DNA of 64,000 nt, taken from assembly GCA_963931865.1 (NCBI GenBank), contig OZ007506.1, positions 11,719,301-11,783,300 on the forward strand, in the 5' to 3' direction. How positions within the stretch are numbered: position 1 is the first letter of the stretch; every line of letters starts with the position of its first letter. The position numbers were made by a program, and so were the translations under genes. The stretch comes from Axinella damicornis. Lineage: Eukaryota > Porifera > Demospongiae > Axinellida > Axinellidae. This document shows positions 11,488-20,602 of the stretch, in pieces. The notes under the pieces were generated by a model. It saw nothing but the letters and a program-made list of their open reading frames with translations, had not been told where the DNA came from and made no database searches.

Positions 11488-12653
11488 ATAGATCCAGCTG
11501 TGAATGGGAAGATTTTGAAGAAAGCTGGACGATTATTTTGTTATTGTACAGTATTATATCAATATGTTGCCAACCTTGAGTGTTGATCGAGTATATCGCA
11601 GAATTTTTACACGCCACCGTGCATGGATCACTCAGTACAGCTGTAACCGCCTCGATCTCCCTGCACGCAGTGTAAAATGCGCTCGAATTTCGCGGACAAT
11701 TTGGCTGCAAGCGCTAGCTGATTGGATGTGTTTTACGTCATTATTTTTTAATGAGATTCATGCACTACTAGCCGGCTGAAGCCGTGAAGACATTGGTGAG
11801 TGAAGTTTGCTGCCGTTTGCGGAAAGTAAAATCGCCTTTGTGAACCCTGATTCCTCGTTTGCGCGTCAATAAGGAACCACACTGTCGATCCAGGAGGGAA
11901 TGCGCTGACTTCCATCCATACCGACTTCGAGGTAGGCTATACATGTCCCGGGTGTGCGCTAGTTGGGCGTCCTTAACCGCACATTTCGGGCTGCTATTGC
12001 CGCATTTCAACTAGGAGCACCCGCATTCCCTCGGAATATGATAGATCGCTTTGCAAACATTGCCTGACATTTGTTTTAAGCTCGTTGAAGGTGTATTTAC
12101 TTTCCGCGTTTTGCGAAATGTGGTTAAGGCCGTTCCATGTGTCTGGCTTGTTTACGGTGGGAGGAGTCGTTGTCATGGTAACATGGTATTTGCTGTTGAT
12201 ACTGTCAACATAGTTGTTTACAATAGTGACATTATTAACAACTAAAACTGTTACACAAGACCAGTACAGAGCTCTAAAATGCAGAGCTTGAAATAAAATT
12301 CCTGATGAGAAAAAACTTGAGGCGGCCTTAAGTGCCCTGAGAGTACCGTAGAGTACGTATCAAGCGCCCACCACGCATCAAGCGCCCACCCCCTCTTCAT
12401 GTGACAGTTACTGTACAGGGTTCAAAAGCAGTGTAGTAAGAGCCTACTCATCACAAAAGTCTTAAGCAGCATTTCCTTTGGGTGAGGTTGTGCATTCAAA
12501 AAGGCCAATTTACAGTGAAGTATGAACAACGGCATGCTTCTCTGACGTGTGTGTGTGTGTGGTGTTTGTGTACATGTATATGGTTATACATGTACATTGT
12601 ATGGATATCCACAGTTTTGATGTTCTTTCATCTCTCTCCCCCTCCCTCCCCAG
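11488..12653. other. SPT6 intron, no gene seen
   Basis: Mixed unique and repeat-like DNA. A doubled CATCAAGCGCCCACC motif lies at about 12359-12392. No exon matching the missing SPT6 N-terminal half was found. The pyrimidine-rich stretch at 12632-12653 is the acceptor tract of the next exon. Confidence 0.5.
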
Positions 12654-12796
12654 TGGATGCAGCTGAAATCTCGCAAGCAGAATATGCGCCAGCTGTTTGA
12701 GCGGATGCAGCAGTACCAGTTCCAGAAGGTGAGGGAGCAGCCGGACAAGGCCCTCACGGAGGACTGCCGGACGCTGCAGGAGGAAGACATACAGAG
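12654..12796 (+). CDS. SUPT6H: SPT6 exon, helical N-terminal core segment
   Basis: Acceptor CCCCAG, donor AGAG|GTGGGC. Encodes WMQLKSRKQNMRQLFERMQQ then YQFQKVREQPDKAL, colinear with the vertebrate segment that leads into the Tex-like helical core. This exon reads through cleanly. Confidence 0.8.
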
Positions 12797-12998
12797 GTGG
12801 GCGGAGCACTGGTTACTGGCTGCGCTGCCACATTTGTCCATCCTGTTAAACGTTAGATAGATATTGATGCAGTGATGTTCAAGCTTGTTTGACTTGCAGC
12901 TATCATGTTAGACCCGGGAGTGGACTAACTATACCATTTGTATACAGCCCCAAAATTATCATCTGAGTAGTGACTTGTGAGTGCTGTAACTCTTGCTT

Positions 12999-13597
12999 TA
13001 GCCTCGTTCCCAGGCCCAAGATGGCGAGGAGAGAAGGGCCTGGTTCCCACTGTTTGCGCATGCGCTAAAGAGCGGTAGAATTCCACCGGCACCGTGGATG
13101 TTCAATTATGTTTGTACACTCGTGACATCGAAGTGGATAACGTGATCCGTACAGTTAAACTAGCTAACTATAGTAAGCGAGTGGCGTGCGTTACAACAGC
13201 TGTCGATCTTGGTCTCCTATGCCCTCAGGTGGCAAGCGCTCCTGAATTGAGCTAGAACAGTGACCTGCAATTGCAGATGGAATGTTTTCGTGTGGCTACC
13301 ATCGCACCGACCAGGTGAAGTCGGTATGCTACCAGACTCTTCCGTTTGTTTTGAATAACAAATGTCGGGTAAGTCTGTTGCTGGTGGTAGTGCAATTGTG
13401 GCTGTGTCGCCCCTCATCTCGCGGACCAGTGTAGCAAAATAGATAGCATCACACGTTCAACCATGTGACTATGAAGACGTCATTTGCACCCTCCCCCTTA
13501 GGAATACGTGCTACTGTTACAGATAGTTAAGCGCATGCACAAACAGTGGCAACCAGGCCCTTTTTTCCTCCCTCTCTCGGGCCTGGGAACGAGGCTA
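12999..13597. mobile_element. MITE with 8-9 bp target-site duplication (CCTCGTTCCCAGG family)
   Basis: Terminal inverted repeats start TAGCCTCGTTCCCAGGCC at 12999 and end at 13597. Sub-terminal repeats (CAGTGGCAACCAGGCCC-like) are also inverted. It is flanked by direct copies of CTCTTGCTT (12990-12998 and 13598-13606), a readable target-site duplication. Size about 600 bp. An 8-bp duplication is typical of hAT-like elements; the extra matching base may be chance. Confidence 0.8.
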
Positions 13598-13857
13598 CTC
13601 TTGCTTGTGTGATAGAACATGAGAATGGGAACCACTTGGAGCAGCTACAGCTCTGTATTAAGAGGAAGCCTTTCCATAAAATTTCTTTCTGTCCCTGGTT
13701 CATTTACACTGAGGTTTCAATTTCAAAGTGGCCCCTTTCACAATTCTTATTGCATAATTTTATACAGTGGAATCCCTCTAATGAGTGGATAGGCGGGGCC
13801 CTAATGCAGTGTCCTTATTAGTTCTGGGGTGTCCTTTAAGAGGTTCCACTGTATACA

Positions 13858-14207
13858 TAGCCTTGTTCCCAGGCCCGCTTGCCACTTTCGGTTACATAGC
13901 CTTGTTCCCAGGCCTGCTTGCCGCTTTCGGTTGCACGCAAGAATGCATAGGGCCTGGTATGTTCCCTGGATGTCGAGTGTAAAAAGGTGGTAGAAAGGAC
14001 GTAATTGAGTGTGGGTGATCTGGGGCTCAGAACTGCAAGAAGAGCTACATGTAACTTACCACGCGTATCTGGCTAGCGGGGTGAGTGTCACACAGTACAC
14101 ACCAAACATTGTGTGTAGTATATAGGTTGAACAATACACAAAACTTCAATCTGAAAATTTTGGCCTGCAAGTGACGAAAAGCTGGGCGGGGCCTGGGAAC
14201 GAGGCTA
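13858..14207. mobile_element. MITE of the same family, with a duplicated left end
   Basis: The left terminus TAGCCTTGTTCCCAGGCC occurs twice in tandem (13858 and 13896). The right terminus GGCCTGGGAACGAGGCTA ends at 14207. Flanking CTGTAT on both sides may be the target-site duplication. Confidence 0.65.
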
Positions 14208-14296
14208 CTGTATGCGTACACTCCTAGTTATTTGTGTTTAATGAGCAGTGCACAATGTTGTCTCTGTTGGACTCTCTCTCTGCTCTCTCAACATAG

Positions 14297-14621
14297 GCTT
14301 GAAGCGGTGCAGGAACTATCGGATGTCTACACCCACTTTCTGCTGTACTACGGGAAAGACCTTGTTGCCATGCAGAACAGGAGGTTGGCCATGGAAGAGG
14401 CGGAGGGGGGAGATAAACCAAAGACTTCCCGTCAAGCATGCTCTCCGGAGGGACTTCTACTCCTTTTGTCAGGAAAATGGGCTCGGATCACTGACGTCCA
14501 GGTTTGAACTTACTCCGGAGCAGTTTGGGGAGAATCTTCGGGACAACTACCTGCATCACGAGGCTGAGCAGCACTCCATTGAGCCGGAGGAGGAAGCAGA
14601 AGATTATGTGCAGCACACAGG
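14297..14621 (+). CDS. SUPT6H: SPT6 exon, helical core
   Basis: Acceptor ACATAG, donor AGG|GTGAGC. Encodes [20 protein letters not shown], then, after a frame change near 14415-14430, [17 protein letters not shown] and [20 protein letters not shown]. Both halves match the same continuous segment of SPT6, so a base is missing or extra in the exon (14400-14435 is purine-rich and lightly repetitive). Confidence 0.8.
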
Positions 14622-14844
14622 GTGAGCGTGGGTGCATGGAATAGTGATGATCGTGGTGTATGGAGTAATTACGATCAGTGGGTTAGAGTCGATTTCTCAA
14701 GGTGGGTGAGACTCAGGTTGTTGGGACACAGGGTGGGTGGAGTACTGGTGATCAGGGTGGGTGGGACACTGGGTGGGTAGAGTACTTGTGATCAGGGTGG
14801 GTGGGACAGTGGGTGGGTGGAGTACTCATGATGGGTGGAGTACT
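14622..14844. repeat. GGGTGGG-rich tandem repeat in SPT6 intron
   Basis: Repeats of a roughly 50-base unit with GGGTGGGTGGAGTACT and GATCAGGGTGGGTGG, also continued at 16595-16640. The next transposon is inserted into one unit. Confidence 0.7.
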
Positions 14845-16594
14845 CTAGTCTCGTGCCCAGACCACACCCCCTCGCGGGGAGAGACGGTCTGGTGAACGAA
14901 GTCGAATTTCTTGGGCTTGAAGCATACTAAGGAATGTATAAACAATTGTATAATCCCTTGATGTTAAGTGCCTGTGAAAGTGTCCGCTAGTGTTGTGAAC
15001 CTTGTCCTTTTTACACTAACTGGTTATTGGAAGCCTCATATTGGATATTGACTGGTTAATTGGCAATGAGGTATGCTATGTCAAATCATCAATTGTAAAC
15101 TTGTTAGTACAGCTTGCAGCCTTGCAGACCTTTGCTCTGAAGGAGGTGATTGGCATAGAGAGGGTGTCCTAATTCAATCGCATCCTTGAGAGACCCCACC
15201 TATCTAGTACAGAACTTCAGAAATGCATGTAACTAGGAGAATGCAGGGCATTGTGGGGCTCGCCTGACAAACTGACATACTGTACTGCATTCCAATAATC
15301 ATTCTCTCAGTGATCGTAGGCTTGGAAGCCCGGGCGTCGCGGCGCAGCCAATAAGGGAAGCTGGGGGTGGGGCCTGCGATGTAGCCAATTAATTGTCGTT
15401 CATCATTGACGTGCAGTTTCAAGATCGTGGTAGCCTCGTTCCGAGTCCCACGCCCAGCTTTTCGTTGCTTGCCCTACTGCAAGCGACGTACGTACGGCAA
15501 GCAACCAAAAGCTGGGCGTGGGACTGGGAACGAGGCTACACTGTACCTGAGAGGAGTACCCAATGTTGCGGAGAGAATCTCTCCCTCCAGCTGAGATCTG
15601 CAAGTCTGTAGTAGCTACGTAGTTTGTAGCACTGGCGTAAACTGTAAAGCGTAGCAGGCTCTACTCGGTGCTGTCGTGCGGGCGACTTGTACGCGTGTTG
15701 CCCTAAGCATGCGGGCGGGCGGCGCAACATTACGATTTTACACTTGGATATACGGTCATACATGTACGTTAAATGAACACCAGAAGTTACGGACACCAAC
15801 TGGACTGACATCCTGGAGAGCACGACTATGTGGGGCTCGCTAAGGCTCGCCCCAATGATGGCAATCATGGTTCAAAAGGTACAGAACAGACCATGGTTCC
15901 AGTACAGACAATAACTGGCAGTAAGCCAATAATTGATTGGCAGTGTAAATAACTGGTCAATAACCACTTATTGGCTACAGGTTCACAACACTAGTGTCCG
16001 CTGAAGGCTCCCATGTCGACCAAGCGCGATCATGGCTACTCACATCTGGAGAGAAGATGTACTAACCTTTTGCTGCTCACCCATGGCCTGTAGATGGTTT
16101 TGAAGCATCCTTTGCCGTCCATAGAATCTGCTTCCTGTTTGTTTGACAGTCCTTTCAGGCACTTTACTGGCGTAAAATAGGAAGAACAGCCCCTTAGGGC
16201 TATGCCACTAGGACCAGCGTTAGCTTGAACCTAGAAGGGCCCCTTTGTTGTACTTGATCCCTTTAACTCACTTCCAAAGCTCTCAACTTGACCCTTCATA
16301 AGCAATGTCACAGGGCTCACAACTAGCACAGTCGAGCGCAGAAGCCTTCAGAAAGTTGTCGCCAGACATAGCGTTGCCTTACGCAGTCAAGCGCTAAAGG
16401 CAAACTGGCATGGCAAAGGCTCTTGGCTGTTGTCTTCTCCAACTTGTGAGTATTCAAAGCGATTACTACGTAATTATTAACAATCTCGAAATCTCATTGG
16501 TCCTTACCACATTCCGGTAATAAGCCCAAGAAGTTCGACTTCGTTCACCAGACCGTCTCTCCCCGCGAGGGGGTGTGGTCTGGGCATGAGACTA
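14845..16594. mobile_element. 1.75-kb TIR element, 8-bp target-site duplication
   Basis: Near-perfect terminal inverted repeats of about 75 bases (14845-14920 and 16519-16594) start CTAGTCTCGTGCCCAGACC. The element is flanked by GGAGTACT on both sides (14837-14844 and 16595-16602). A second inverted pair lies inside (around TGTTGTGAACC at 14992 and GGTTCACAACACTAGTG at 15980). No long coding frame is present, so it is non-autonomous and hAT-like by duplication length. It carries a nested MITE at 15430-15538. Confidence 0.85.
15430..15538. mobile_element. Fold-back MITE nested in the 1.75-kb element
   Basis: A hairpin that starts TAGCCTCGTTCC and ends GGAACGAGGCTA, with internal arms around CAAAAGCTGGGCGTGGGAC. 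Being inside another element, it is the younger insertion. Confidence 0.85.
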
Positions 16595-16758
16595 GGAGTA
16601 CTCATAGTCAGGGTGGGTGGCACACAAGGTGGGTGGAATACTGGAATACCCAGGACATTTCGGTTACCCATATGTATACACATGTATGTGTGGCTTCACA
16701 CACACACCACACACGCATACCACACACACACCTCCACAGATTCTTTACATCACTGCAG

Positions 16759-16891
16759 GCTGTACTCCAGGGGGGCATGTCACATGGTTGCAATGCAGAT
16801 TGCAGGCGAGCCTCTCGTGAGGCAGACACTGAGACAGGTGTTTCAATCCAGGGCTGTGCTCTGTGCCAAGCTAACCAAGAAGGGAAGAAAG
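16759..16891 (+). CDS. SUPT6H: SPT6 exon, EPLVRQ segment
   Basis: Acceptor CTGCAG, donor AAG|GTAGAC. The first frame reads AVLQGG; one frame on, the exon reads [20 protein letters not shown] and KLTKKGRK, the conserved SPT6 core helix. The switch is at the six-G run near 16771-16776, so a single-base change in a homopolymer explains it. Confidence 0.8.
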
Positions 16892-16984
16892 GTAGACACT
16901 GTGCCACATGCACGCTGTATCTCTTCTCAAGAGTTAAGTATGAATCTCGAGGAATCTAACTCAGTAGTTGTTAAATTTCTAATC

Positions 16985-17187
16985 CTATTCCCTTCTTCCC
17001 TCCTTCCACCCTTCTCCTGTCACTCCTCCCACGTCTCCCTGCTCATCTCTCCCCCCTGCTTGCTGATTTCTCCCCTCTCCCTGCTCATCTCTCCCCCTCC
17101 CTGCTCATCTCCCCCCCCCCCCCCCCCTCCCTGCTTATCTCCCCTCTCATCTTTCCCCTCTTCTCCCCCCTCCTCTCCACATCTCAG
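16985..17187. repeat. CT-rich intron tract with a C run
   Basis: Tandem-like CTGCTCATCTCTCCCCC units and an uninterrupted C run at about 17110-17127. The low-complexity stretch leads into the splice acceptor at 17187. Confidence 0.8.
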
Positions 17188-17320
17188 CTGATAGACGACA
17201 CACACCCCTGCTGCTCTATGAAGTACCTGCATAACAAACCCATCAGAAACTTCAAGGGGGATGAGTACCTGCGGCTGGCCCAGGCTGAGCAGGACCACCT
17301 GATGGAGTTCAAGATTACTA
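17188..17320 (+). CDS. SUPT6H: SPT6 exon, KYLHNKP segment
   Basis: Encodes [20 protein letters not shown] and [11 protein letters not shown], colinear with the SPT6 core (FKYLKNKP in vertebrates). The donor at 17321 (ACTA|GTAGTC) is weak. Confidence 0.7.
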
Positions 17321-17354
17321 GTAGTCCCGTGCAATCCCTAGCAATCTCCATACG

Positions 17355-17411
17355 GATCTCGTTCCCAGGTTCTTCTCCGCCCCCGTACAAGAGCCTGGGA
17401 ATGAGGCTACA
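17355..17411. mobile_element. Fold-back MITE fragment
   Basis: TCTCGTTCCCAGGTTC with the inverse GAGCCTGGGAATGAGGCTA about 35 bases on. Located in the SPT6 intron. Confidence 0.65.
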
Positions 17412-17597
17412 CTAGTAGCAGCTGCCTTGCTTCCGGTTAGCCTCATACCCAGGCTGGGAGTGAGGTTTGGTGCTATGCACTTACCACCTCTTCTCTGTTC
17501 CCTGCTCAAGGTCGACGGAAGTTTTGGCAGCAGCCTACTATTGATCTTCACATACAATTCATGTATCTCTCGTAACCTCAAGACCACAACCACCCAG

Positions 17598-17633
17598 ACA
17601 TACTTTGAGGAAATACGACAGCTGCTCTACAGG
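17598..17633 (+). CDS. SUPT6H: SPT6 micro-exon, TYFEEIRQ
   Basis: A 36-base exon after acceptor CACCCAG, donor AGG|GTAAAT. Reads TYFEEIRQLLYR and joins in phase to DEFSLLVEKWN of the next exon, as in other SPT6 proteins. The short block before it (a VDGSFGSS frame at about 17511-17535) may be a further exon. Confidence 0.75.
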
Positions 17634-17736
17634 GTAAATTTTCCACTCCGAGCCTGGAGAGTTCATTTTGATTATCAAATAGACACCAAGGGACGCACCA
17701 GTTATCTCCTCCCCCTTCTCTCTCCCTTCCTTACAG

Positions 17737-17863
17737 GATGAGTTCAGCCTCTTGGTAGAGAAGTGGAATGCGCAGCGAGCACCTCCTCAAGGTGCTGTAC
17801 CCACAGATGGAGAAGGAGCTGAGGAGCAAGGTGCTACTGGAAACCAAGGACCATGTCTTGCAG
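17737..17863 (+). CDS. SUPT6H: SPT6 exon, DEFSLLVEKWN segment
   Basis: Acceptor TTACAG, donor CAG|GTGGGC. DEFSLLVEKWNAQR is followed, in another frame, by HLLKVLYPQMEKELRSKVLL. Relative to vertebrate SPT6 a few codons plus one base are missing between them (near 17775). Confidence 0.75.
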
Positions 17864-17943
17864 GTGGGCTAGACTCGGATGTAGACCTTCAAAAGTGTCC
17901 ATTGTGCAGTTTCAAGTTTACTTCAGCTGGTTTCATTGTACAG

Positions 17944-18184
17944 AGCTGTGTGCGCATGTTCCGCAAGTGGCTGGGCATGGCACCACTCCCCATTAAACGG
18001 GAGGATAGTCTGAACCAGGAGGAAGGACCCTATTCCAGGGTGGTTGCCTGTTGTCTGATGTTGGTGGAATGAACTCAAGCTGTGCCTGACGGAGGTGGAG
18101 CAGGAGGAGGACCTCCCAGTGGTGCCCGTGGAGTTGCTGGACCCCAATGTGGCCGGGATGTACTCCAAGTCCAGGAGGGCCAGG
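17944..18184 (+). CDS. SUPT6H: SPT6 exon with internal loss of the YqgF-like region
   Basis: Starts MFRKWLGMAPLPIKRED (vertebrate NWLRVAPYRP region) and runs to TGA at 18070 in that frame. One base on, it continues as WNELKLCLTEVEQEEDLPVV and LLDPNVAGMYSKSRRAR, which matches a point about 100 residues further along in SPT6. So the RNase-H-like (YqgF) core between these points is absent within a single apparent exon. Donor AGG|GTATGT. Confidence 0.7.
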
Positions 18185-18229
18185 GTATGTAGGTGGCGGG
18201 TGGTTGAATTCTGGACTTTCTACCTGTGT

Positions 18230-18685
18230 AGATGGTGACTCACTACATAGTCAGTTGCTTTACCCAGCTGGAATGTTTACCCTGTCACTCCATCCATCCC
18301 CCTTACTCCTCACCTCTTCTCCCCGCCCTCACCCCTTCCACTCCCACACTCCTCACCCCTTCCACTCCCTCACTCCTCATCTCTTCTCCCTCCTACCCAA
18401 CCCTTCTTTCCCTCCCTTTCTCCTCACCTCTTCTCCCTCCACCATACTCCCTCACCCCTTCTCACCGCCCCCTCACTCCTCACCTCTTCTCCCTCCCCCT
18501 CACTCCTTATTCCACTCCCTTACTCCTCACCTCTACCACACTCCTCACCCCTTCTCCCCGCCCCTCACTCCTCACCTCTTCTCCCTCCTGGTCCTCCATT
18601 ATTCCACTTCCTCAATCCTCACCTCTTCTCCCCGCCATTCCTCCTTCTGCCCCCTCACCCCTCACTTCTTCCTCTCCCTCCTGCA
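18230..18685. repeat. CT-rich minisatellite in SPT6 intron
   Basis: Degenerate repeats of CTCACTCCTCACCTCTTCTCCC-like units, about 400 bases. The Pro/Ser/Leu frames are not genes. Confidence 0.9.
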
Positions 18686-18686
18686 G

Positions 18687-18831
18687 GAACAGTTTGCAGA
18701 CTAGCCTGAGCTCCTCCGCACGGCCATCTCCCTCGGTAGCAGGATACAAGAGCCATTGCATGAATTGGAATTCTCCTCCCTCATGGCCTCCGAGGACGAG
18801 GAAATACTTGTTCAACTCTCGTCTCAGCCAA
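18687..18831 (+). CDS. SUPT6H: SPT6 exon with in-frame TAG
   Basis: Acceptor CTGCAG. Reads EQFAD, then TAG at 18702-18704, then PELLRTAISLGSRIQEPLHE and SSLMASEDEEIL. The matching segment in other SPT6 proteins has Tyr at the TAG position (a DYPP-like motif). The next conserved block expected (start of the DNA-binding-like HhH part) does not appear before 19720. Confidence 0.75.
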
Positions 18832-18951
18832 GTAGGATCGTAAATCACAAGCTTCAGTGCAGGAATGTCATTCTAAATCAAGTGCATGAAGTGCACGACT
18901 ATGGTAACAGCCAACGTGCAGTCACACGGCTGTGTTACTCACAGCAGTTAA

Positions 18952-19682
18952 GGCAAGCTTAAGGATTCATAGAAGTCAAGATGGAGCACAACAACCACAG
19001 AAGAATGCTGCATTATCTGAGATACCTTTACATCTAGAGTAGCTGGTACCCATAAATCATTAGTAAACAAGTGTATAATGAAATTGAATACATTAGTTGC
19101 CATGGTGACATAATTGTTTCCGGTAAACAATCCACTAATTGTGACTGTCCTTAACCGCTACTTTTCTGTTTACCGCTACCAAAATGCACCTAAAAATGGC
19201 CAAATTATATATCATTCGAAAGCTTACGGTACGCGCTACCGTTATCAAAGTGAAAAATTTGCGCTGTTCCTTGTTGTTGGGAGATACACTAGCAAATAGC
19301 TAAAATTAGCGTCCAAATACCGCCTAATTAGGTATTCACGATGGCTCTGTTCTTACCAGGTAAGAGTAGGACAAATTTTTCACCCAGTATTCGAATGTAC
19401 AGGCTTGGAAGGATCTCTTACCAAAAACTGGCCTCCATCCACGAAGGATTTGGTAGCGGTAAACGAGAACTCGCACGAACGGTTCGCTATTTCATGCTTC
19501 CAGCCGGCCAAAGTAGCCAATTGGCATTGTGGAACGCTGTAAACCACAAATTATGAGACCAGCACGCCTTTGATGAAATTTCACACCCTCTTGAGTCTTT
19601 TCAGGCTAAGTGTCCTTGTATAAACATTTGTACAGGAAGTGCAAATACTATGCGCCGGGCGCTGTTTTGCAGTGAGCTTGCC
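18952..19682. mobile_element. TTAA-flanked MITE, piggyBac-like
   Basis: TTAA at 18948-18951 and at 19683-19686 flank 731 bases whose ends are inverted (GGCAAGCT at the left, AGCTTGCC at the right). TTAA duplication is the hallmark of piggyBac-type transposition. Inside, ACCGCTACC-type motifs recur in both directions (19155-19250, 19450). No transposase frame is seen. Confidence 0.6.
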
Positions 19683-19719
19683 TTAACCAATGTGAGTATT
19701 CCCTCCCTTCCCCTCACAG

Positions 19720-19784
19720 CTCACCAAAGGACATGAACTATGACCACCATCAGGCAGGCCTCGACAAGAAGAAAGATGAAGGAG
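19720..19784 (+). CDS. SUPT6H: SPT6 exon, linker before SH2 region
   Basis: Acceptor CTCACAG, donor GGAG|GTAGTG. Reads SPKDMNYDHHQAGLDKKKDE, colinear with the segment after the S1 domain in SPT6. The whole HhH and S1 region (roughly 300-400 residues) that should precede it is absent from the window. Confidence 0.65.
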
Positions 19785-19934
19785 GTAGTGAGTGTAGTAT
19801 ATATGGGAATGGGATGGTGGTTTGTGAGCAGGATAGTGGTTTGGGAATTGGAGTTTGGGAGTTGGAGTTGGGAGTGTGAGGGTGGTTTGGGAGTGTGAGA
19901 TGTCATCCATAGAGTGGTTTGTGTCACCTCACAG

Positions 19935-20049
19935 AGTACATCAAGAGAGTGATTGTCCATCCATCTTTCATGAATGTCTCCTTCGATAGGCACAAAAGGC
20001 CCTGGCTAAAATGGAGTAGGGAGAAGCCATCTTTAGACCAAGCAGCAAG
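19935..20049 (+). CDS. SUPT6H: SPT6 exon, start of tandem SH2, with TAG
   Basis: Reads YIKRVIVHPSFMNVSF, then after a frame change KALAKME, TAG (20017-20019), GEAIFRPSSK. FRPSSK is the phosphate-pocket strand of the first SH2 fold. Gln is usual at the TAG position. Donor AAG|GTATCT. Confidence 0.75.
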
Positions 20050-20099
20050 GTATCTTGCACAGGACATTATCTGTTGAAACTGATTCCATTCCAGTAATC

Positions 20100-20290
20100 G
20101 TCCTCTCCTACCCTCCTCTCTTCTCCCCCCTCTCTTCCTCTCCTCCTCACCCGTCCTCCTCTCTTCCTCCCCCTCATACCCTTACCTCCTCCTCCATCCT
20201 TTCTTCTTCCCACTCCTCTCTTCCTTCCCCCTCCTTTCTTTCTCCTCCCTCTTTCTCCTCCTCATTCTCCCCTTGTCCTCCTCCCTATTA
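20100..20290. repeat. CT-rich low-complexity intron tract
   Basis: CCTCCTCTCTTCC-type degenerate repeats, serving as a very long polypyrimidine tract for the exon at 20293. Confidence 0.85.
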
Positions 20291-20292
20291 AG

Positions 20293-20404
20293 GCCCAGAC
20301 CACCTCACCCTCACATGGAAGGTGGAAGATGCAATGATTCAGCATATTGATATTAAGGAGCAGGGCAAGCCCAATGCCTACAGCCTCGGCAGATCCCTCA
20401 TGAG
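20293..20404 (+). CDS. SUPT6H: SPT6 exon, first SH2 domain
   Basis: Reads PDHLTLTWKVEDAMIQHIDI and EQGKPNAYSLGRSLM, a very clear match to the first SH2 domain of SPT6, which with the second SH2 binds the phosphorylated RPB1 linker. Donor TGAG|GTGTGT is followed by a short TG repeat. No frame break. Confidence 0.85.
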
Positions 20405-20502
20405 GTGTGTGTGTGTGTGTGTATGTTGTGTGTGTGTTTGTGGGTGAGTGGGTGGGTGTGTAACTGAGGACATGCCCTCTGTCCCCCTGACCTCCCTGAT
20501 AG

Positions 20503-20524
20503 ACTCCCAGAAAGTGTTCTACAG
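20503..20524 (+). CDS. SUPT6H: SPT6 micro-exon in the SH2 region
   Basis: 22 bases between AG and GT (DSQKVFY), which join SLGRSLM upstream to EYEDMDEIA downstream. Colinear with the loop before the DLDEIV motif of SPT6. Small but required for colinearity. Confidence 0.5.
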
Positions 20525-20602
20525 GTGCGGCTTGTTGAAGACCTCCTTGTGTTCTGTTTTGTGTCGTATTGCTGAAAGTGAATTTCTGTACTATTGTTCC
20601 AG

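Noticed and set aside
11047..11710. Long His/Thr and Cys/Val frames on both strands
   Set aside because: They are translations of CA/TG microsatellites; the same happens at 23076-23497, 51263-51798 and 61653-62145.
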